Shown in pieces: positions 23,319 through 38,300 of a DNA stretch of 64,000 nucleotides (its first letter is position 1; the number at the start of each line of letters is the position of its first letter). This DNA is from Enoplolaimus lenunculus (taxonomy: Eukaryota; Nematoda; Enoplea; Enoplida; Thoracostomopsidae). The translations under genes were made by a program, and so were the position numbers. The notes under the pieces were generated by a model, which saw only the letters and a program-made list of their open reading frames with translations, searched no databases and had not been told where the DNA came from. The stretch is from positions 186,001-250,000 of the forward strand of contig JASANG010003767.1 of the NCBI GenBank assembly GCA_030248215.1, given 5' to 3'.

Positions 23319-26300
23319 GTAAGCTTGAATAGACTTGTGGTTCGGTTTAGAAACATTAATTTAGCTTATTGCAAATATTGTCCCATCGTAGGTCTATGCT
23401 ACAATTTCAGTGAATAATTTTAAGGACCATTCAAAGGAAATACGAAAGGCCAACTCTATTTGTTTCGTTAAAAATGCAGTCCCGTAATTAGGAATCGAGC
23501 AAAATCTGTTTTAAGGATGCAAGAAAAATATTTAGACCATAGAATTCTTTCGCGTCGAACATGTCACGACACTGTCCGCTGGAAAGCCACGCTACAAGCT
23601 CACCAACCGCTGTGGTTGCGGTCCGGAAAAATATACAAACGCAAATATTGATATGATTTCGTTACCATAATGAAATGCACATTATAGTTGCCATGCATGC
23701 CCACATATATATTGTTCATTCCAAAACTTGTTGCAACGACCACATGGTGTACTCGTTTCATGCCTGATTCAATTCAATTTGTTATATTTTTCATGCCGAC
23801 ATAGTTTCAAATGTCAAAATGTACTCAAACTCGAGTAAACATACCGTTGCACGCTCGAGCCAGTAGCCGTGGAGGGTCAGCCCTTCTTGGCAATTTTTCC
23901 ACCGTACAAAAATTTCAACCTTGCTTGTAAGTCATCGAAAACCCTTGTATACCTCTTCTAAAATTTTTCAGATTCGTCTAGCAAGGTGAGTTGGCTACGG
24001 GCGTGAGCACGCTTTTGTACGTATAACTGGGTTTGACTTTAAGCTAAAAAAATTTTGTAAACCGAAAATCTAATTTAACTGCACGGAAATCGATAGGGTC
24101 TCTTAGCTCGACGTATATATGGTAAAGTAAAACAAAGTATAGCTGTGGATCGGGAAAAACTCTCGAACTACCAAATTCTAAGTTGAGCAGTACTAGACCG
24201 TAAACGTGCGTACTGTAGTGACTCGAATAAAAGCGGGGACTGATATGTATTTGGCCTCTCCAGAGGGTACCCCTGTTATTCGGTTACGGATTGTTATTTA
24301 TGTTTAACCAGCGCCCCGCCACCCTTCGTTACTGATATATATCCGGTACTGCAACCATCCGTTGAATTAAGTTTGTTTTATTTGTCTTGTGTCAATAGCT
24401 TGAGCGATAATGTTATGTAATACTTAGTAATGTAATTTCAAAATTTAAGTACGCTTTAAAGATTCGAATTCAAATTATTTGGTCCCGGAGTCAATTCTGT
24501 GCTACTATCAGGGATAATTGACATTTATGGACTCTATTCGCTTAAGGACTCTTATTACGGATACGGACTCCTATTGATTGGGACGTAAAATGAGGACCCT
24601 CTCTTATTCGGGTCATACAGTAAGTTATTGTAGTATATATTACAGGAGTTGCTGTTAAATAAATCAAACAATACTAACACAGATACAGCTGGCGGTACTC
24701 TTGTTATTATTAATATATCTAGTCAACATAGCATTTGACCTCCTGTTTTCTATAAAGCTTGGCCTTACATTTTTCTATTCTGTTTATGCAAATCCGCCCC
24801 CAAATGTTTAATATTTCAACCGAATTATGTCAACACAGTAGATTATTGTTATCAGTGAAAACTAAAACAGATGTGTATAACAGTAGGTATACAATGTTTA
24901 AATGTATTGTAGGATTTTCTCTGAATTTTTTCACGCATTATTGTTAAATTTAGCTGTTTAGATTCGAAAAACCAAAAAAATCGGCACTAGTGCTGTGAAC
25001 TTTGCCGGATCGGCCCGGAATTGCTCAGCGGTCGAGTCTTCTCGATGCTGCGGCTGCTCCATAGCCAGTTAACCTTGTTACGGGGGTCAAAAATACCTCA
25101 AAAAGGGCATGGAAGGGTTTTCAATGACATACAAGCAAGGTTGAGTATCTTCTAGCGCGCAAAGTTTTCAAGCCGGACGTCCTCTGCCTAAGGGCTCGTG
25201 CTAATATATATATTTAAGATATATTATAGATATATAATATATATTATATATAATATATTATATATTACATATATATTATATATAATGTATAATATATATA
25301 TAATCTCGAAAAATCTGGAGAGCCAAGAAAAAACAGAATTAACAGGAGTTTGAATCCCGTTCTGGATTCTTGGGTCAATAGGTTTTCTCGCTCGCTACGC
25401 TCCCATCAAAATCGTTTCTATAATAGTATTCCTCTCCCGAAATGAGATACTAGCTAGCAATGACCTAGCGGTCGCACTATACCGCTATATATAATCCCAG
25501 TAGCATTGATTTAATAAACAGATGCAAATACTTAAAGTCTGTTTAAGTAATGTGTACAATATAATTTAATTTTGTCTCAATGGAGCACTCGAATCAATGG
25601 CTAAGGGTATGTTCAAATTATTTGATCATACTTATCTATATTGTTAAAGCTGAAACGCGGTACATACGTATTTTGGGCAGCGTTCCAGTTGATTTTTATT
25701 ACACGCATTGTATGCTATTTAGTTAGTAAGATGTAGTGGTTGTAAATGCTGTATAATGATTTGGACTAGTTTAAAAAGCGGTTACCCATATTCTGAAATG
25801 CGCGTAGCATCCATGATCAGTCTGTTGGTAATAGTGGCTTCCGTATTCCAGCCCATCTCTGTTTAAATTTTGAAATGTTACAAGTTTGCTAGTACACGCG
25901 TTTTTTTTTGAAGACGTATTAATTGGTAGCATTTATATATTTTGTTTGTACAAGGATTTCAGCAGTATTAACTGAGTTGGTTCGGTATTCTGCGAAATAT
26001 TATTATTTTGGTAACAGAGGCGGATCCAAAAATTTCTGTTGGGGGCGGGCTGGCAAGTGTTATGAAACGCAAAAGTTGTAGGGTAGGGACCTTATCATTT
26101 TATCACAAAAAATTTTTCTGAGGGCAAAAAAATTGTAAGGTAAGGACAAAGGACCTTACCATTTTATCACAAAAAAATTTTGCTGGAAAATTGTAAAAAA
26201 ATTGTAAGGTAGGTACCTTATCATTTTAACAAAAAAAATTCTGACGAGGGGCGTACGCTCTCCGCCCCCTCTGGATCCGTTATTGTTTGATCATACATTT

Positions 26301-29300
26301 AATTTTTTGATACATCACCCATCTTGCAGGCTTACAGCGTCCACTGTATTGCTTATTTTTAAATTGATTTTGCAACAAATTGAAAATGGATAGGTGACGT
26401 TCCGCTTTTGTTTTACTACCATTTTTAAAGATTTTAAACTACGAAACAAACCAACCCCTGCTATCTGTGTTTGTTGAGGAAAGCAAACAGATTTATAGAA
26501 AATGGAAGAACATTTTTTCCAAACGTAGAAATTGGTTTGTGCCATTGAAATCGTTTTTGCTAGAAGATGGCAAAGATGTTCGCAGGGGCGGCGGTTCCTT
26601 GCCCCCGTCGTTACCCCCGTGTTTTAATTTACATCCCAGGATAATTACATAATCACCCATTTTAGTGCGCCCCAATAGTCATCGGGGGTCGAAGTAAAAG
26701 TGCCGATGTTTCGTTTTTGATTGAACAACAACCTGCGCTGGAAACGAATTCTACCAATCAAGCGACACCCATCGCAACCCAACTGACCAATGAAATAGTT
26801 GCAGTGCCGTCACGTCGAAAACGACCGTCCAATAGAATTACAGGACGGTCGAATATTTTCACCAGTTGCGCTGGCGGTCAGAAAACGGCACCGCCGAAAC
26901 CTGGTCGAAGATATCGGAGAGCGCATGAGGTAAGTGCGACGCTAGGAAAGAGCGGTTTTATAAATCCGGATCAAGTTTTCTAGCGAGGGTCAAGAACATT
27001 TTTCTAATCTTTTATTTTTGCCAAAAAAAATTCGCTTAGATGGACCACGAATTACTTGTAAATTTAAGCCAAAACTATTAACGTGAGAAATACTTTCTGA
27101 AATCATGAAGCTCAAAAATGGCAAGATCACTGTAGCTACGTCACCGTTCGCTGCGATAATAAGTGAGGCAAAAAAATTTTGTTATTCACGGAAATTTTTC
27201 AATTTTTAGCCAACATTTTCAACTTTTACGGACGCTGAAAAAGTATACAAATTAGGAAAAGTAATTTTAGCACATAATTAGACCAAAGCAGTCAAAATAG
27301 TTTCCGGCCAAATGGAACGGTAAAGATCTCCCTAAGGGTGGCGTCTCCATTGCTCAGTTATAGTTGCGGCCCTGTCTCATGTCCGTCATAGTCACGGCTC
27401 AAGGTCAGAATTACATATTTGGCCAACGTTGGTTTGAAATGCATAACATTAGCATAAGCGTATTCTTAAGCCTAGGCCTAAATGTCAACGTAAGGTTCAG
27501 CAGCCTAAGCTTCTTTGAAAAACAGGATTCCACTAACAAGTAACATGACCCAAAATTTTTTTGGGGTTTTATTTATACCTTAGTTGGACATATTTGCTCC
27601 GTATAGCTGGATATTAATGGAGTGTCTATATAACCCTACCGTTTTATGGTTAGTCTGCAGGTCTTCAGTTATCGTAAAACATTGAAAATGAAACTCTTCT
27701 ATGCTGAATTTTATAAACTCTGTATTATTGACTGTGTCTACGACAAACATAAAATTTACTAAAAAACAAGTTGACAGAACAATTATATATTTGAATGAAT
27801 TAGACTTCCGAACCCGTACTAACTCATTTTTGCGGCAAATCTGATTTATGGTTAAATTAGATTAATATCCAAGGCTGAAGACCATTTTAAGGTCCCTGCA
27901 TTTTAGATGCCGTTAATAACAATCACTGGCGGATAGCGTAGCGTTACCCCGGCGTTTGGCTTCTTGCTCGCTTCGTTCGTGTGCTTTGTCTTTAACAAAA
28001 TAACGGCAAGGAAATACCAAAAATATATTAAATATAGTTAATAATGTGATTATTGCAATATAAGTTAAGGTTAGGAGATTTGATATATTTGTGATGTTCC
28101 GTGGCCGGGACCATACGGTACGATGGGACGTCCCAGACGGTACCAGAACAACAATGTCCCGTGGCACAATTTAGCCAGAATCCGAACATAGCAGAGTAAG
28201 TTTATCACAATACCGTAGGCAAAATGTCGCGTGACGCGATATGATACAAACGGTATCGTACTTTCATGTACATGCTTACGCAAAAGGTACATAACATTTA
28301 AAGTTTAGTGTATTTTGATCGCCCCGGCCACAGTACTGGGGCTCTGGCATCGGCCATGGGTAAAATCCTAGCCCCGGGACATCTGTAATATATGTGTGTA
28401 TATACGTAGTATGTATATATTAGCAAAGTTATTCAAGAAATTACACCAGTCTTATACGTACCTACATTGAATAGCGTACTGAGCAATTTGGACTGGTCAT
28501 AGTTAGTAGCACCGAAAAACAACTAAAATATTGGCACATAACAAACAATTGGCAAATTTGGCAAAGATTATTCAATACACCATGGGATCCACGCGACAAA
28601 AAAGAATTCAGATTAGAGCGGCAGCTCCTTGTTCGTCACTCAGTATGCCTTTAGCAACATATTCCTAAACCGAACCGTTTTGTTTAATAAGATTGAATAT
28701 TCTTGAAAACTCCTTGCTCTATAGAATAGTCGTGTTTATACGGTGTTTGCCTAAGACGTTAGTTGTATTATTTCGCACTAGAATTGATTAGGTTTTCTGC
28801 TAACCTTTGCCGGTTGACCGTGTAAGGTCTTCTTTTTTGTTGTCAGGCGAAGTTGTAGGCTCAATGCAATGTGTGCTTAGGGTATGCGAGTTGGAGTCGA
28901 GAAAATTTAAAGTCAACCAACAACAGCTGCAGACTGATTTGTTTCTAAAGTCAACGTGTCACCCTATATCCATTGTTGCCTAATTAGGGAGCCCAGGATG
29001 GTGCAAGTGTACCCTCGCTGAGTCGTTTTGAAATTGACAAACGTGTTTGTTGTTGTTTTGTTGCAAATCAACTGGCCCATGTAAAGATCAGAGGCGGAAC
29101 GTTTTTCTGTGGGACTAGAATAGAATAGCTTTTAAGGTTTAGACTATTTTTTGCTTGCTTAGGCTTAGGCTTAGACTTAGGAATATGCTCATTCGTACGC
29201 TTCGGCTTAGGCTTAAGCTTAGGAATAAGCTTATAATACTGTTCCGCCCCTGTTCTTTACATTGGCCAATCAACTCATGAAAAGTTCCGAGTAATGTTTA

Positions 29301-32300
29301 CGCTAAACATCGGTGAGGTATTCTGACCCTATATATCATATTCGTATAGTTTTCCAAAGTCTCACATGCACTAACATATCTTTTGTATGAATCAGAGACG
29401 AATCCATGATGCTTTAGTGTGCATGGATACGTTTTGGGTTTCGAAATTTTACAATTTCTCAAGCGTTATTTAGCGAACAGTTCGTTATTTCAACATTCAC
29501 CAAACGTGACGAGGGCGTACACATTTTTGAACTGATGTTGTATCCCCCTGTCATTTTTTTCAACTATTTCGCTAGAAAATACATCGTAAGCTTCTGATGA
29601 ACAATTTGCACAATATTTTGGCCCATTTTACTTTAACGGGCGTCAAGGTTTCTGGTGGGTCTATAAAAGAGTAGGTTTAGATTCTAGATTACAGTTTTTG
29701 CTTAGGCTTACACTTAGCGTTACGCTTAGGAATACGCTTAATCTACTGTTATGCCTATCAAAGTAACATTGGTCGTTTTTTCAGCGCTGATAGAGATGTT
29801 GAGGTAAAGGCTGCATGTCGTAGTCGTCCGTTTGGATCTGGCCACATTCCTTAAAATATATTTCAAACATTTCAGAAAAATCTTTACCAGAATACACATT
29901 AAAGTTCATTGAGGGTCGAATTAACCTAAGGGAAGGTTTGTTTTTCTTAGAATTTGATATATATTATATATAAATACTTGAATCCACGTTACTACAACTA
30001 CTTAGCTTATTATGATACGGCCTACCCCAGCCACACAGAAAGCGCGTAGTTCTTATTGTGACGTTATTGACTTAATATACACGTACATATTCGTATTTAT
30101 TCATTTTTATTTACTTAAAGTTGAGTCAAATTTCGGTGTAGTTTCTGTCGTACGCAAGAATGTACGCGAACGCGCTGTCTTTAGCAAATACGAAACGTTT
30201 TTTGTCGTACAGGCGGTAGCAGCGCATCCAAAGACACGTGGGCAAAAATCCGCGCCGCGCCGTCAACAGCAGTGGAATCAAACCATCTCGTAAGTGAAGC
30301 AAGCAAGAAGCCAAACCAAGTTTCAGTAATTTTAAACGCTACAGAATGCGTTGTATTTTTGGTCAATTTTGGTCCAATATATTTTGGGTTCGTATGCAAA
30401 ACTTGTTTTTCGCTATAATCGGGGCGGGGGGTGGGGCGCGACCCACGACTGCTGTACCACAGTGTGCATTAATGTTGAGTTTTATGTTCTTACAGTTCTT
30501 AAGATGGTTTTGGGGGGGGGTTAAGTAGTATAATATTATTGAGCTCAACTGCAAAGCAAACATTTTGAAAATTATGTTGACCTTATTTTTGTTCAAATGA
30601 CAAAAACGAAATTTTATAATGCTGATTTTTATTTGTGAACTTAATAGAAAACGGGATTTGTTTGAACAAAATCGTGTTCAGGAGCAGAGACAGAGAGATA
30701 CATTGAAGAAAGATAATGTGGGGATATATTGGTTTGTGAAACTTTAGACATCACCATCGGATACGGAAATTTTTTTACGATGTGGCGAGCTGGCAAAAGT
30801 GATGTCGCATAATTTTCACTCTATGCTGTGTGCTGATTTTCTGACACGGAAATATTGTACAGTAGGAACATTATCATGTTATCACAAAAAATCGTCTGTC
30901 TGGGGCGTACATCACCGATTCGCCTAAAACCCATCCTGGATGTGTTAGAGCTAAAAAGCAACCCGATGGATTGTAGAGTTGTTTTCGCTCGCAAATAAAT
31001 TTCTTTTTAAGTCCCATTAAAATTAAACTTTGAATTTGCCCTCAGATCTCGGCCTCAGGAATTGATCATTTTAAATATGATAAGTGTTACCGAAACAGTA
31101 TTTTGATAACTGTTCGTCGTATAAATATAAATGTCCTCCCTCGTACCAGTTATCAAACGTACAAAATATTGAGGTTATTTTAAATTTTATATATATTGCG
31201 GATTTTAGTGTATTTTATGCTATTTAAACTTGAATTTTAAGCAAAAACGGCTGCGTGTTTGAATTTTTTAAACGCAGTTTTAAATATTATCATTTTCGGA
31301 CAATTATTCGGCAAAGAATTGTTATAATTTTTGTTAGACTCAGCCAACTTCAAACTGCTCTGTTTGTTTGTTCATATTTGTGTCAAGTTTTATCAACACT
31401 TATGCACCCCCTGTTAACGGTATAGTTTTCGTGAAGTATTGTTAAGTCGGTTAAAATTTAATCCTAAATTCTTAATTTCGCAACAATTAACCCCGTCAAA
31501 AGTTGAATTCTTAAGTTTTTCCCAAGTTCTTCGATACTCCGATTAATTATAAAAATTCCTCAAATTTATAAATTTCTTGATTTCGCCGAAGTTGAAGCGC
31601 TCGTACGGTATGCAGAAATTAAAATGAGCTCACAATTTTCTATTTGGATCTGCGTGGCTGATTCTCTAATAAAATCAGGAATAAGCATAATCTGTAGAAT
31701 CAGTCAATATACAAATATCAGCAAAAATTTAGAAAAGGTACAAAAGTAATAAAACTGAAAAAGCAACCGATTGCTAGAATAGAAAACATTAATAATGATT
31801 ATGGCGACTGGTTAAAGCCATCCCCTATAAGTTACTAATTTGCATATCGAGCTGTTTTTGCCAGAACCGCAATACCTGCTCATGTAAAGATCTGGGGTGG
31901 AACGTTTTTCTGTGGGACTGTAATAGAGTAAGCTTTTCTCGTGGGTTTAGGCTTAAATTTAAGTTTAGTTTTAGTTGCACATTTTTCCAACTGAATTTAC
32001 TCTTTGATATAAATTTAAAGTTTGCAAATTTCGCAAATAAACAGGAAGTTTGCGATCAACTGGTAGTATAACATGAAACGTTTATGAAAGAAAAATTTTT
32101 TTTTCCTAAATTTCAAATTTCATTTCCTGCCTTAATTTTGTTATCGTAAACGGTCATTTCGCAAGTTTAACTGCGTTTAAAATTTTAGCATTTTTATTTC
32201 GATGTTGGAAATAGAATGTTTTTGCAGTATGGGATTTGCCGTTTACTATTGGAAATACTTGGTGTGTAAGCTAACCGAGGAAGGTTAAGGTGTTTTACAA

Positions 32301-35300
32301 ATTTTTTAACGAACTTCGTATATCTTAAAATACGTTTTATGAAATCCGTAAGACTCATGCGGTCTTGGCAAGAATTACGAGCCTGAGTTTGGCATTTATT
32401 CTTTTCAACACAAAGGCTTATAAACGCTTTGCTTGATCGTGTTTTCTTAGCAATTGGAACGGTGCATAGGACTGGACTTAGCCGTTATTTTCTGTTTCGA
32501 TAACCTTTTGAAATTTTAGGTTAATTGTATTATGAAGAAATAATTTAAATTGTGCATAGCTCAATCCTTTTTCGAATATACATTTCTAACCAGCACCGCA
32601 TCTATAAATTTCTAACGAGAGCCGGGTTGGCAAAAGTCATAAAACGAAATTTTTTACTGTACGTTCAAGTATCTGAAAATTTGCTAAGGAGGAAAAATTA
32701 TAAGTTTGGAACAATTTACCATCACAAAAAAATTTCTGGGGGGCGTACGCACCACACCCCCCTTTCCTGGATCTGCTAGTGGATCTAACATTGTTGCGGC
32801 AAATGTTTAGTAATTTTTGACACTTTTGCGTTAAGCCTAAGATCCGTTCATAACTCTAACAGTAAACAGAAATTCACTTGGTGTAATACTGTACAAGAGG
32901 TACAGTGTCATTTGCAACCAAGTTCAAACTTTCACAAAGACTCGGGGCATTATAAAAATTCGAACTCTTAAACCTTCTATTCTGAATTCTGCTCGCACCC
33001 GTTACTTATTTTTACTATCAATCACGCAATATATTTTTTCCAAGATACTCAATCGGTTGACAGGGCGAAAAAAAGAAAAAGTTTATAGAATAAAACTGTT
33101 GTTCAGTATCTTTTACTTTTCTATCAAAATTAATTTATACTCTCAACTGTTTCGAACTTCGATTTTTACTATGAAATGTTTTTTTCGAACATTTTGAACT
33201 TTTTAACAATGAGCCACTCTGATTTTAAGACATTTTAAAGTTTAACAGCCGTTGTATTTTTCACTCGTACGAACACAAGGACACAGTATATAAGGGATAA
33301 TTGACAGTAATACCCCGTGAGTGCATGATACAAGAGTGTTTCAACTGTTAGGTCTTCGCATGGTATAAAATGTACCACCGAGCGTTGCGTTTTTGGTCGA
33401 CCATCCCTCTTATTTAGAGGGGAGTTATTGTCACATGCATTACCAATAAATTAAACTATAAAACGTTTTTGATGCTGGTTCCATTGGCGTACCGAGAAAT
33501 TTGAATTAGGGGCCGCAGCCGGTGAGGTCCTTGCCTTGTGTTTCCACCTAAAAGGTAATTTTTTAGCAGTGAACCAACTAATTTTTTGCGGGAAATATGA
33601 GATTGGTCGCGCTTCCCTACTCGGCTATATGAGCAATTTTAGAAGGATCTGTTATGTTCCCTAAATTTATGGTGGGCTAGGTATCTGGGACAGACCGAAT
33701 CTTTCGTTACGTGAACACCATTTCAAGGAAATATCGCAAGCGAAGCGAGCGGAAAGCTACACACTAGTATCTTTAGTTCTCAAACAGAATAACTTGGCTT
33801 GAAATTTCAAGACCTTAATGTCTTGTATTTCAGGCAGTAATGACCTTGAACAGCTCAGAAATTTAAGTTTTAAATGGTTAAGACATAAATGGCTTAAATT
33901 CAAGAAATTGCTATTCACAATTTATAAGAAACAAATTTTGTTTCTTTCAAAAAATAGTTGTCTTATATTCAAGAATTAACTTTCTTATTTTTATGTATGT
34001 AAAAAAGTTGCTCCGTTTAATATTCTTAAGACAGTATATAAATAATTCAATTTCAAAGATATTTCGGGTTGAGCTCAGGCTTTTCCCAACCTAAGTTTAC
34101 AAGGCGACTTCTCTGGCAAATCTTGTTTCTAAGACATATATGTCTAAAAACTCAGCAAAACAAATCTTATTTCAGACATATTTGTCTTGTATTTCAGAAA
34201 TATTTGTCTTAATCGTTTATGAAACACTCTTAGATTTAAGACATTAAGTGTTAAAAATTTCAGACACAGATTTGTTAAAAATTCCAGAAACAAACATCTT
34301 GCATTCAAGACATATATGTCTGGTGTCTAGATTAAGACATAATTGTCTAGAATTTAAGAAAATGTTCCTTGAATATCAGACAATGTCTTTTGTGAGTAGT
34401 AAAAAACTTCAGTTTGAAATCGCTGCGAGCGTATTTTGGCTTGGAGTTAAAACAGAGTGTAGAAAAGCTTGTTGCCAGGATTTAGGGTGAGTTTTGAAGA
34501 ATTCGCGAGCGAAGCGAGCGAGAAGTTATACATTTTTTTCAGTATCAAATTCCTCTGCAAGAGTTTTAAAACGTTTAGTTATTCATAAAGCTGACTAATT
34601 GGTCTTAATCATCAATCCGGAACCTCTACCGGTCAAGAACTTGTGTAACTGTAAAGCTTTATATAATTTTTATCTTTAATTTTGTTGATTACAGCAGGTA
34701 AAATTTTTTGAAAATTAAAAATTATTAATTTCGCGAGCGAAGCGAGCTAGAAGCTAAGCGTAATTGTTTGTAAATTATGACGCACAACTAATTCGAATTG
34801 TGGGGGGCGCGGCCCTCCCCCCGCCCCCCTCCTCGGTACGCCCATGTTTGCTACAGAAATCGTGGGAAAACCGCAAAACGCTTTCTGCGTTTTAAAAGGG
34901 TGTTTATATATCGATGATAACATAGTGTATTGACGAAGCGATTAGCGACATTGGCTATTAATCTTAGGGTTTCTGCAATTATAAAAAAAGCGTTTTCAGA
35001 CAAGCTCTTTGAAACACGAACGGCAGATATTTAGGGCCGATAATTGCTGAACAGCCCCTGTAATCTAATACATAGCATTAGGCAGTTCGGAAGACACAGT
35101 GATATTATAGTGGTCACACTTATAGAACAGATTTCCAACCAAATTATGGACCATAAATTTTAAGTTTAACCCTTTGTTTGGTCCATGTTACTTTAAGGGA
35201 CGTCCAGGTTTCTGGTGGGTCTATAAAAGAGTAGGTTTAGATTCTAGATTACATTTTTTTGCTTAGGTTAAGGCTTACAAACACATTTTTGCAACGCGTA

Positions 35301-38300
35301 GGCTTAGGCTTAGGAATACGTATATATATTTTTTGTTACATCTGAGATATTTATATTCAAGTTAAAATTCAAATCTTAAGCGCTCGGATGAGAGGCGTTT
35401 ACTAGCACCGGCCGGCTATAAGAGCTTAACTTTCGAGTTGAAGGATAGACGTAGGTTAATAGATTTAGGCTCAACCTGCAATCGGTTTTGCTTGGTTTGA
35501 AATTTTTTATTTTTTTAATTTTCATACATTTTAATAGTGTTTATAACATTGCTGGCTAGTGTCATTCTTTTAGGGTCCTTAATCTAGAATAAAGTTCAGA
35601 ATCTAATCCTACTCTATTGCAGTGGCGCAAAAAACGGGACTGCCCATAAGGTAGCATAGGCCTGGAGAGTTGTGCAATTACCTTCCAGTTCTATGAATTG
35701 GAAAAATCAATATTTTTGCTAAAACTTTTTCCATATTTTCAAATAATTTTTTCATTATATTTTTTTGACAGTTTTTAAAACTATGTTGAGGTAAGAGCGG
35801 TGTTGTCGTTATAGAACGTTTTACTTATATGATAAATGGGGACCGTGATAGGTACTTTTAGTGGCATCCCACTTTTCACGCGCGAGAATGCAACAGAGTA
35901 AGCTTTCAGCTTTAGACTATTTTTTTATTTTATGTTTATGCTTAATTTTTGTGTTATTCTTACAGTATGATTGAGGCTTGGAAATAGGAATATGCTTCGT
36001 ATACTGTCATGTGTCTAAAAGTAACATTTCTCAGGTTTTATCCATAGGTTGGTAATTTTTAAAAAGAGGTCTGTAATACAACTCAATATCATACTCTTGT
36101 AATTTTAGGTTATTACAAATCACAGTAGTATATATACTATATTTTATTCATAGAAAGCCTTATCCGGAGACGAACTGCTCCTGGTAGCACAAGAAGAGTC
36201 ACGTCGCAAGAGTATGAACGGAATCGTGTCTCGCATGAATGATATTTCACTCAATCCAACGTTTGTCACTCCTGTAACAATTCCTGCTTCATCTAAGCCT
36301 GCAGCATCTCTACCTCGACGTCCACAAAGTGCTAAATTTAGTTCGGTGAGTGGTAGACGCATAATTGGATTTGGAACATTATACTGGACGGATAATTTAT
36401 GATTGAAATATATTTTAAAAGTCTTTTGATTGTTATCTTAGCTTTGGAATTCGAAAATTACAATTATAAGCCTCCTACCAAAATGTCAAGACAGGGCCTT
36501 TTTATGAGTTTTTAAATTAAAATTTAGACTAAAACTCCAAACAAAGTCATAGCTTAATGATGGTTTTTAATTCACTGCCTGCAGCCAATCTTTAATTCAA
36601 TTCGCGAGGTTTTCAATTACCCGAGTTTTCAACTCGCAGCCAGGTAGCTCAAGAGGCCCATCCTTTGATTTTTCGTGATCCTAAATTAAGCAGTGCCACA
36701 AAGCGCTCTTCAAAAAAATTTAGCTATGGATCGGATAGGTCTGGAACCCACGGCGTATGGATTACACATCCGCTGCTCTAACCACTGAGCTACTCATCTA
36801 AGCAAACTTTTGGCTACAATTTTACTTACCGTAAGTTTAGTCCAACAAGATACGTAAATGAATGAATATGCGGCTCGAAACAATATGCGCTTGCCGCCTG
36901 AGAGCGTCTTTTATAGTTACCAATCGACCCTGCTAAGTAATTCTAAGTTAAGCAGTATCATACACTGCCCAGGCATATTGCGATTACCAATTGTATGTTT
37001 TGTCTGTGAATCTCATAATGAAAACCAATTTCCTAGGCAAACGGGATCAGCCCGGCTCCTGATTTTTGTCCAGTAGCATTTTAAAACTTCTTCAACTAAT
37101 AACACAATGAGTCCCAGTTGAAATTTTGCGGTAACGTGTCTTATCCATCTGTTTCAAAATTTACGCTACGTCGCTGAATGCAACTATGCAAAAAATTGAA
37201 TTAAAATTATTATGCGTTGTTTATTTTAGAATTCAAACCTGATGTTCGAAAGCACTTGCGAAAAGCCTACCTCAGAATCGCTTGATTCACTGATTACCAA
37301 ACTGACCCCCACGCATGACTACTGCCCCGAAGTAAGCGTATTTCACATGAAACAGCGCCGGTTGTAGACAAAGGTGTCGGACCCTACCTCAGCGTGGTTT
37401 GCCCCCGACGCGAAATGCAAATATTTCTCAAGTTGTAAATGAGTTTCAGATAAGTATTAATGGCGAGTTTATTTGAGTAGAATAAATAATGTAGGTGAGG
37501 CCTTCTAAATTGAAATCTTGGACCGTATTTTAAAATGAGTATAGCACGTATGACCAGTTGATAATAGGTCTTCTAGCTTTTGAATCAGTGAACGCTGAGG
37601 CTCACAGTTCAGCACATCTTTCGCATATGATTTGCTCTACTGTACCAGTTTTGAGTTGAAAAAACTGCAGTAGTGAGTTTGAAAACCTATTATTAACTGA
37701 TAATAGTTGCTATACAGATTTGAGAATATGAGCTCCTATTACAAGCAAGGTATATGTGACACAATCAGTTCAGGCAAAGCCGGAGCAGCCTCCGTACATA
37801 CCCGTATTTGGGGGCCCACCCCTAAAGTGGCCGTCACCCTAACAGATTGAAACAAAAACCGCTTAAGTTTTAAAATGCGTCTGGCTTATCGCTTGCTTCA
37901 CTCGCGAGTTTGGGACCCCCACCCTGGAATTTGGGGGGAGCCCCAACCCCTGCCTGCTCCGGCACTGAGTTCAGAATACTACTTTAACAACTGTTTAAAA
38001 TTTTAACTTCAATGTAACGAATTAAGGTGTAAAATGAAATACTTTAAATCGTAATGGATTAATAATGTTCATAAACTACTGTTTCAGAGAAATTTTACGT
38101 TTGTGTTTTTGCTCAATGCAAGGGCTTGCATATCTCCGGCGGAATTGTTTGAACGAATCGTTAAAGTACGCAGTAATTATTTGTAATATGGCCCATGTTA
38201 CGTTAAGGGGCGTCCAGGTTTCTGGCGGGTCTATAAGAGAGTAGGTTTAGATTCTAGATTACATTTTTTGCTTAGGCTTTGGAACTCATTTTTGCAACGC

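Noticed and set aside
23392-23488. Extra coding exon after RASGEF1 exon 1
   Set aside because: The acceptor at 23390-23391 gives about 30 open codons, then a stop, with no donor. It would truncate the protein before RasGEF_N, so it is at most an alternative end.
36728-36805. Functional tRNA gene on the minus strand
   Set aside because: The A and B boxes are good, but the acceptor stem does not pair and the anticodon loop is abnormal; recorded as a tRNA-like pseudogene.
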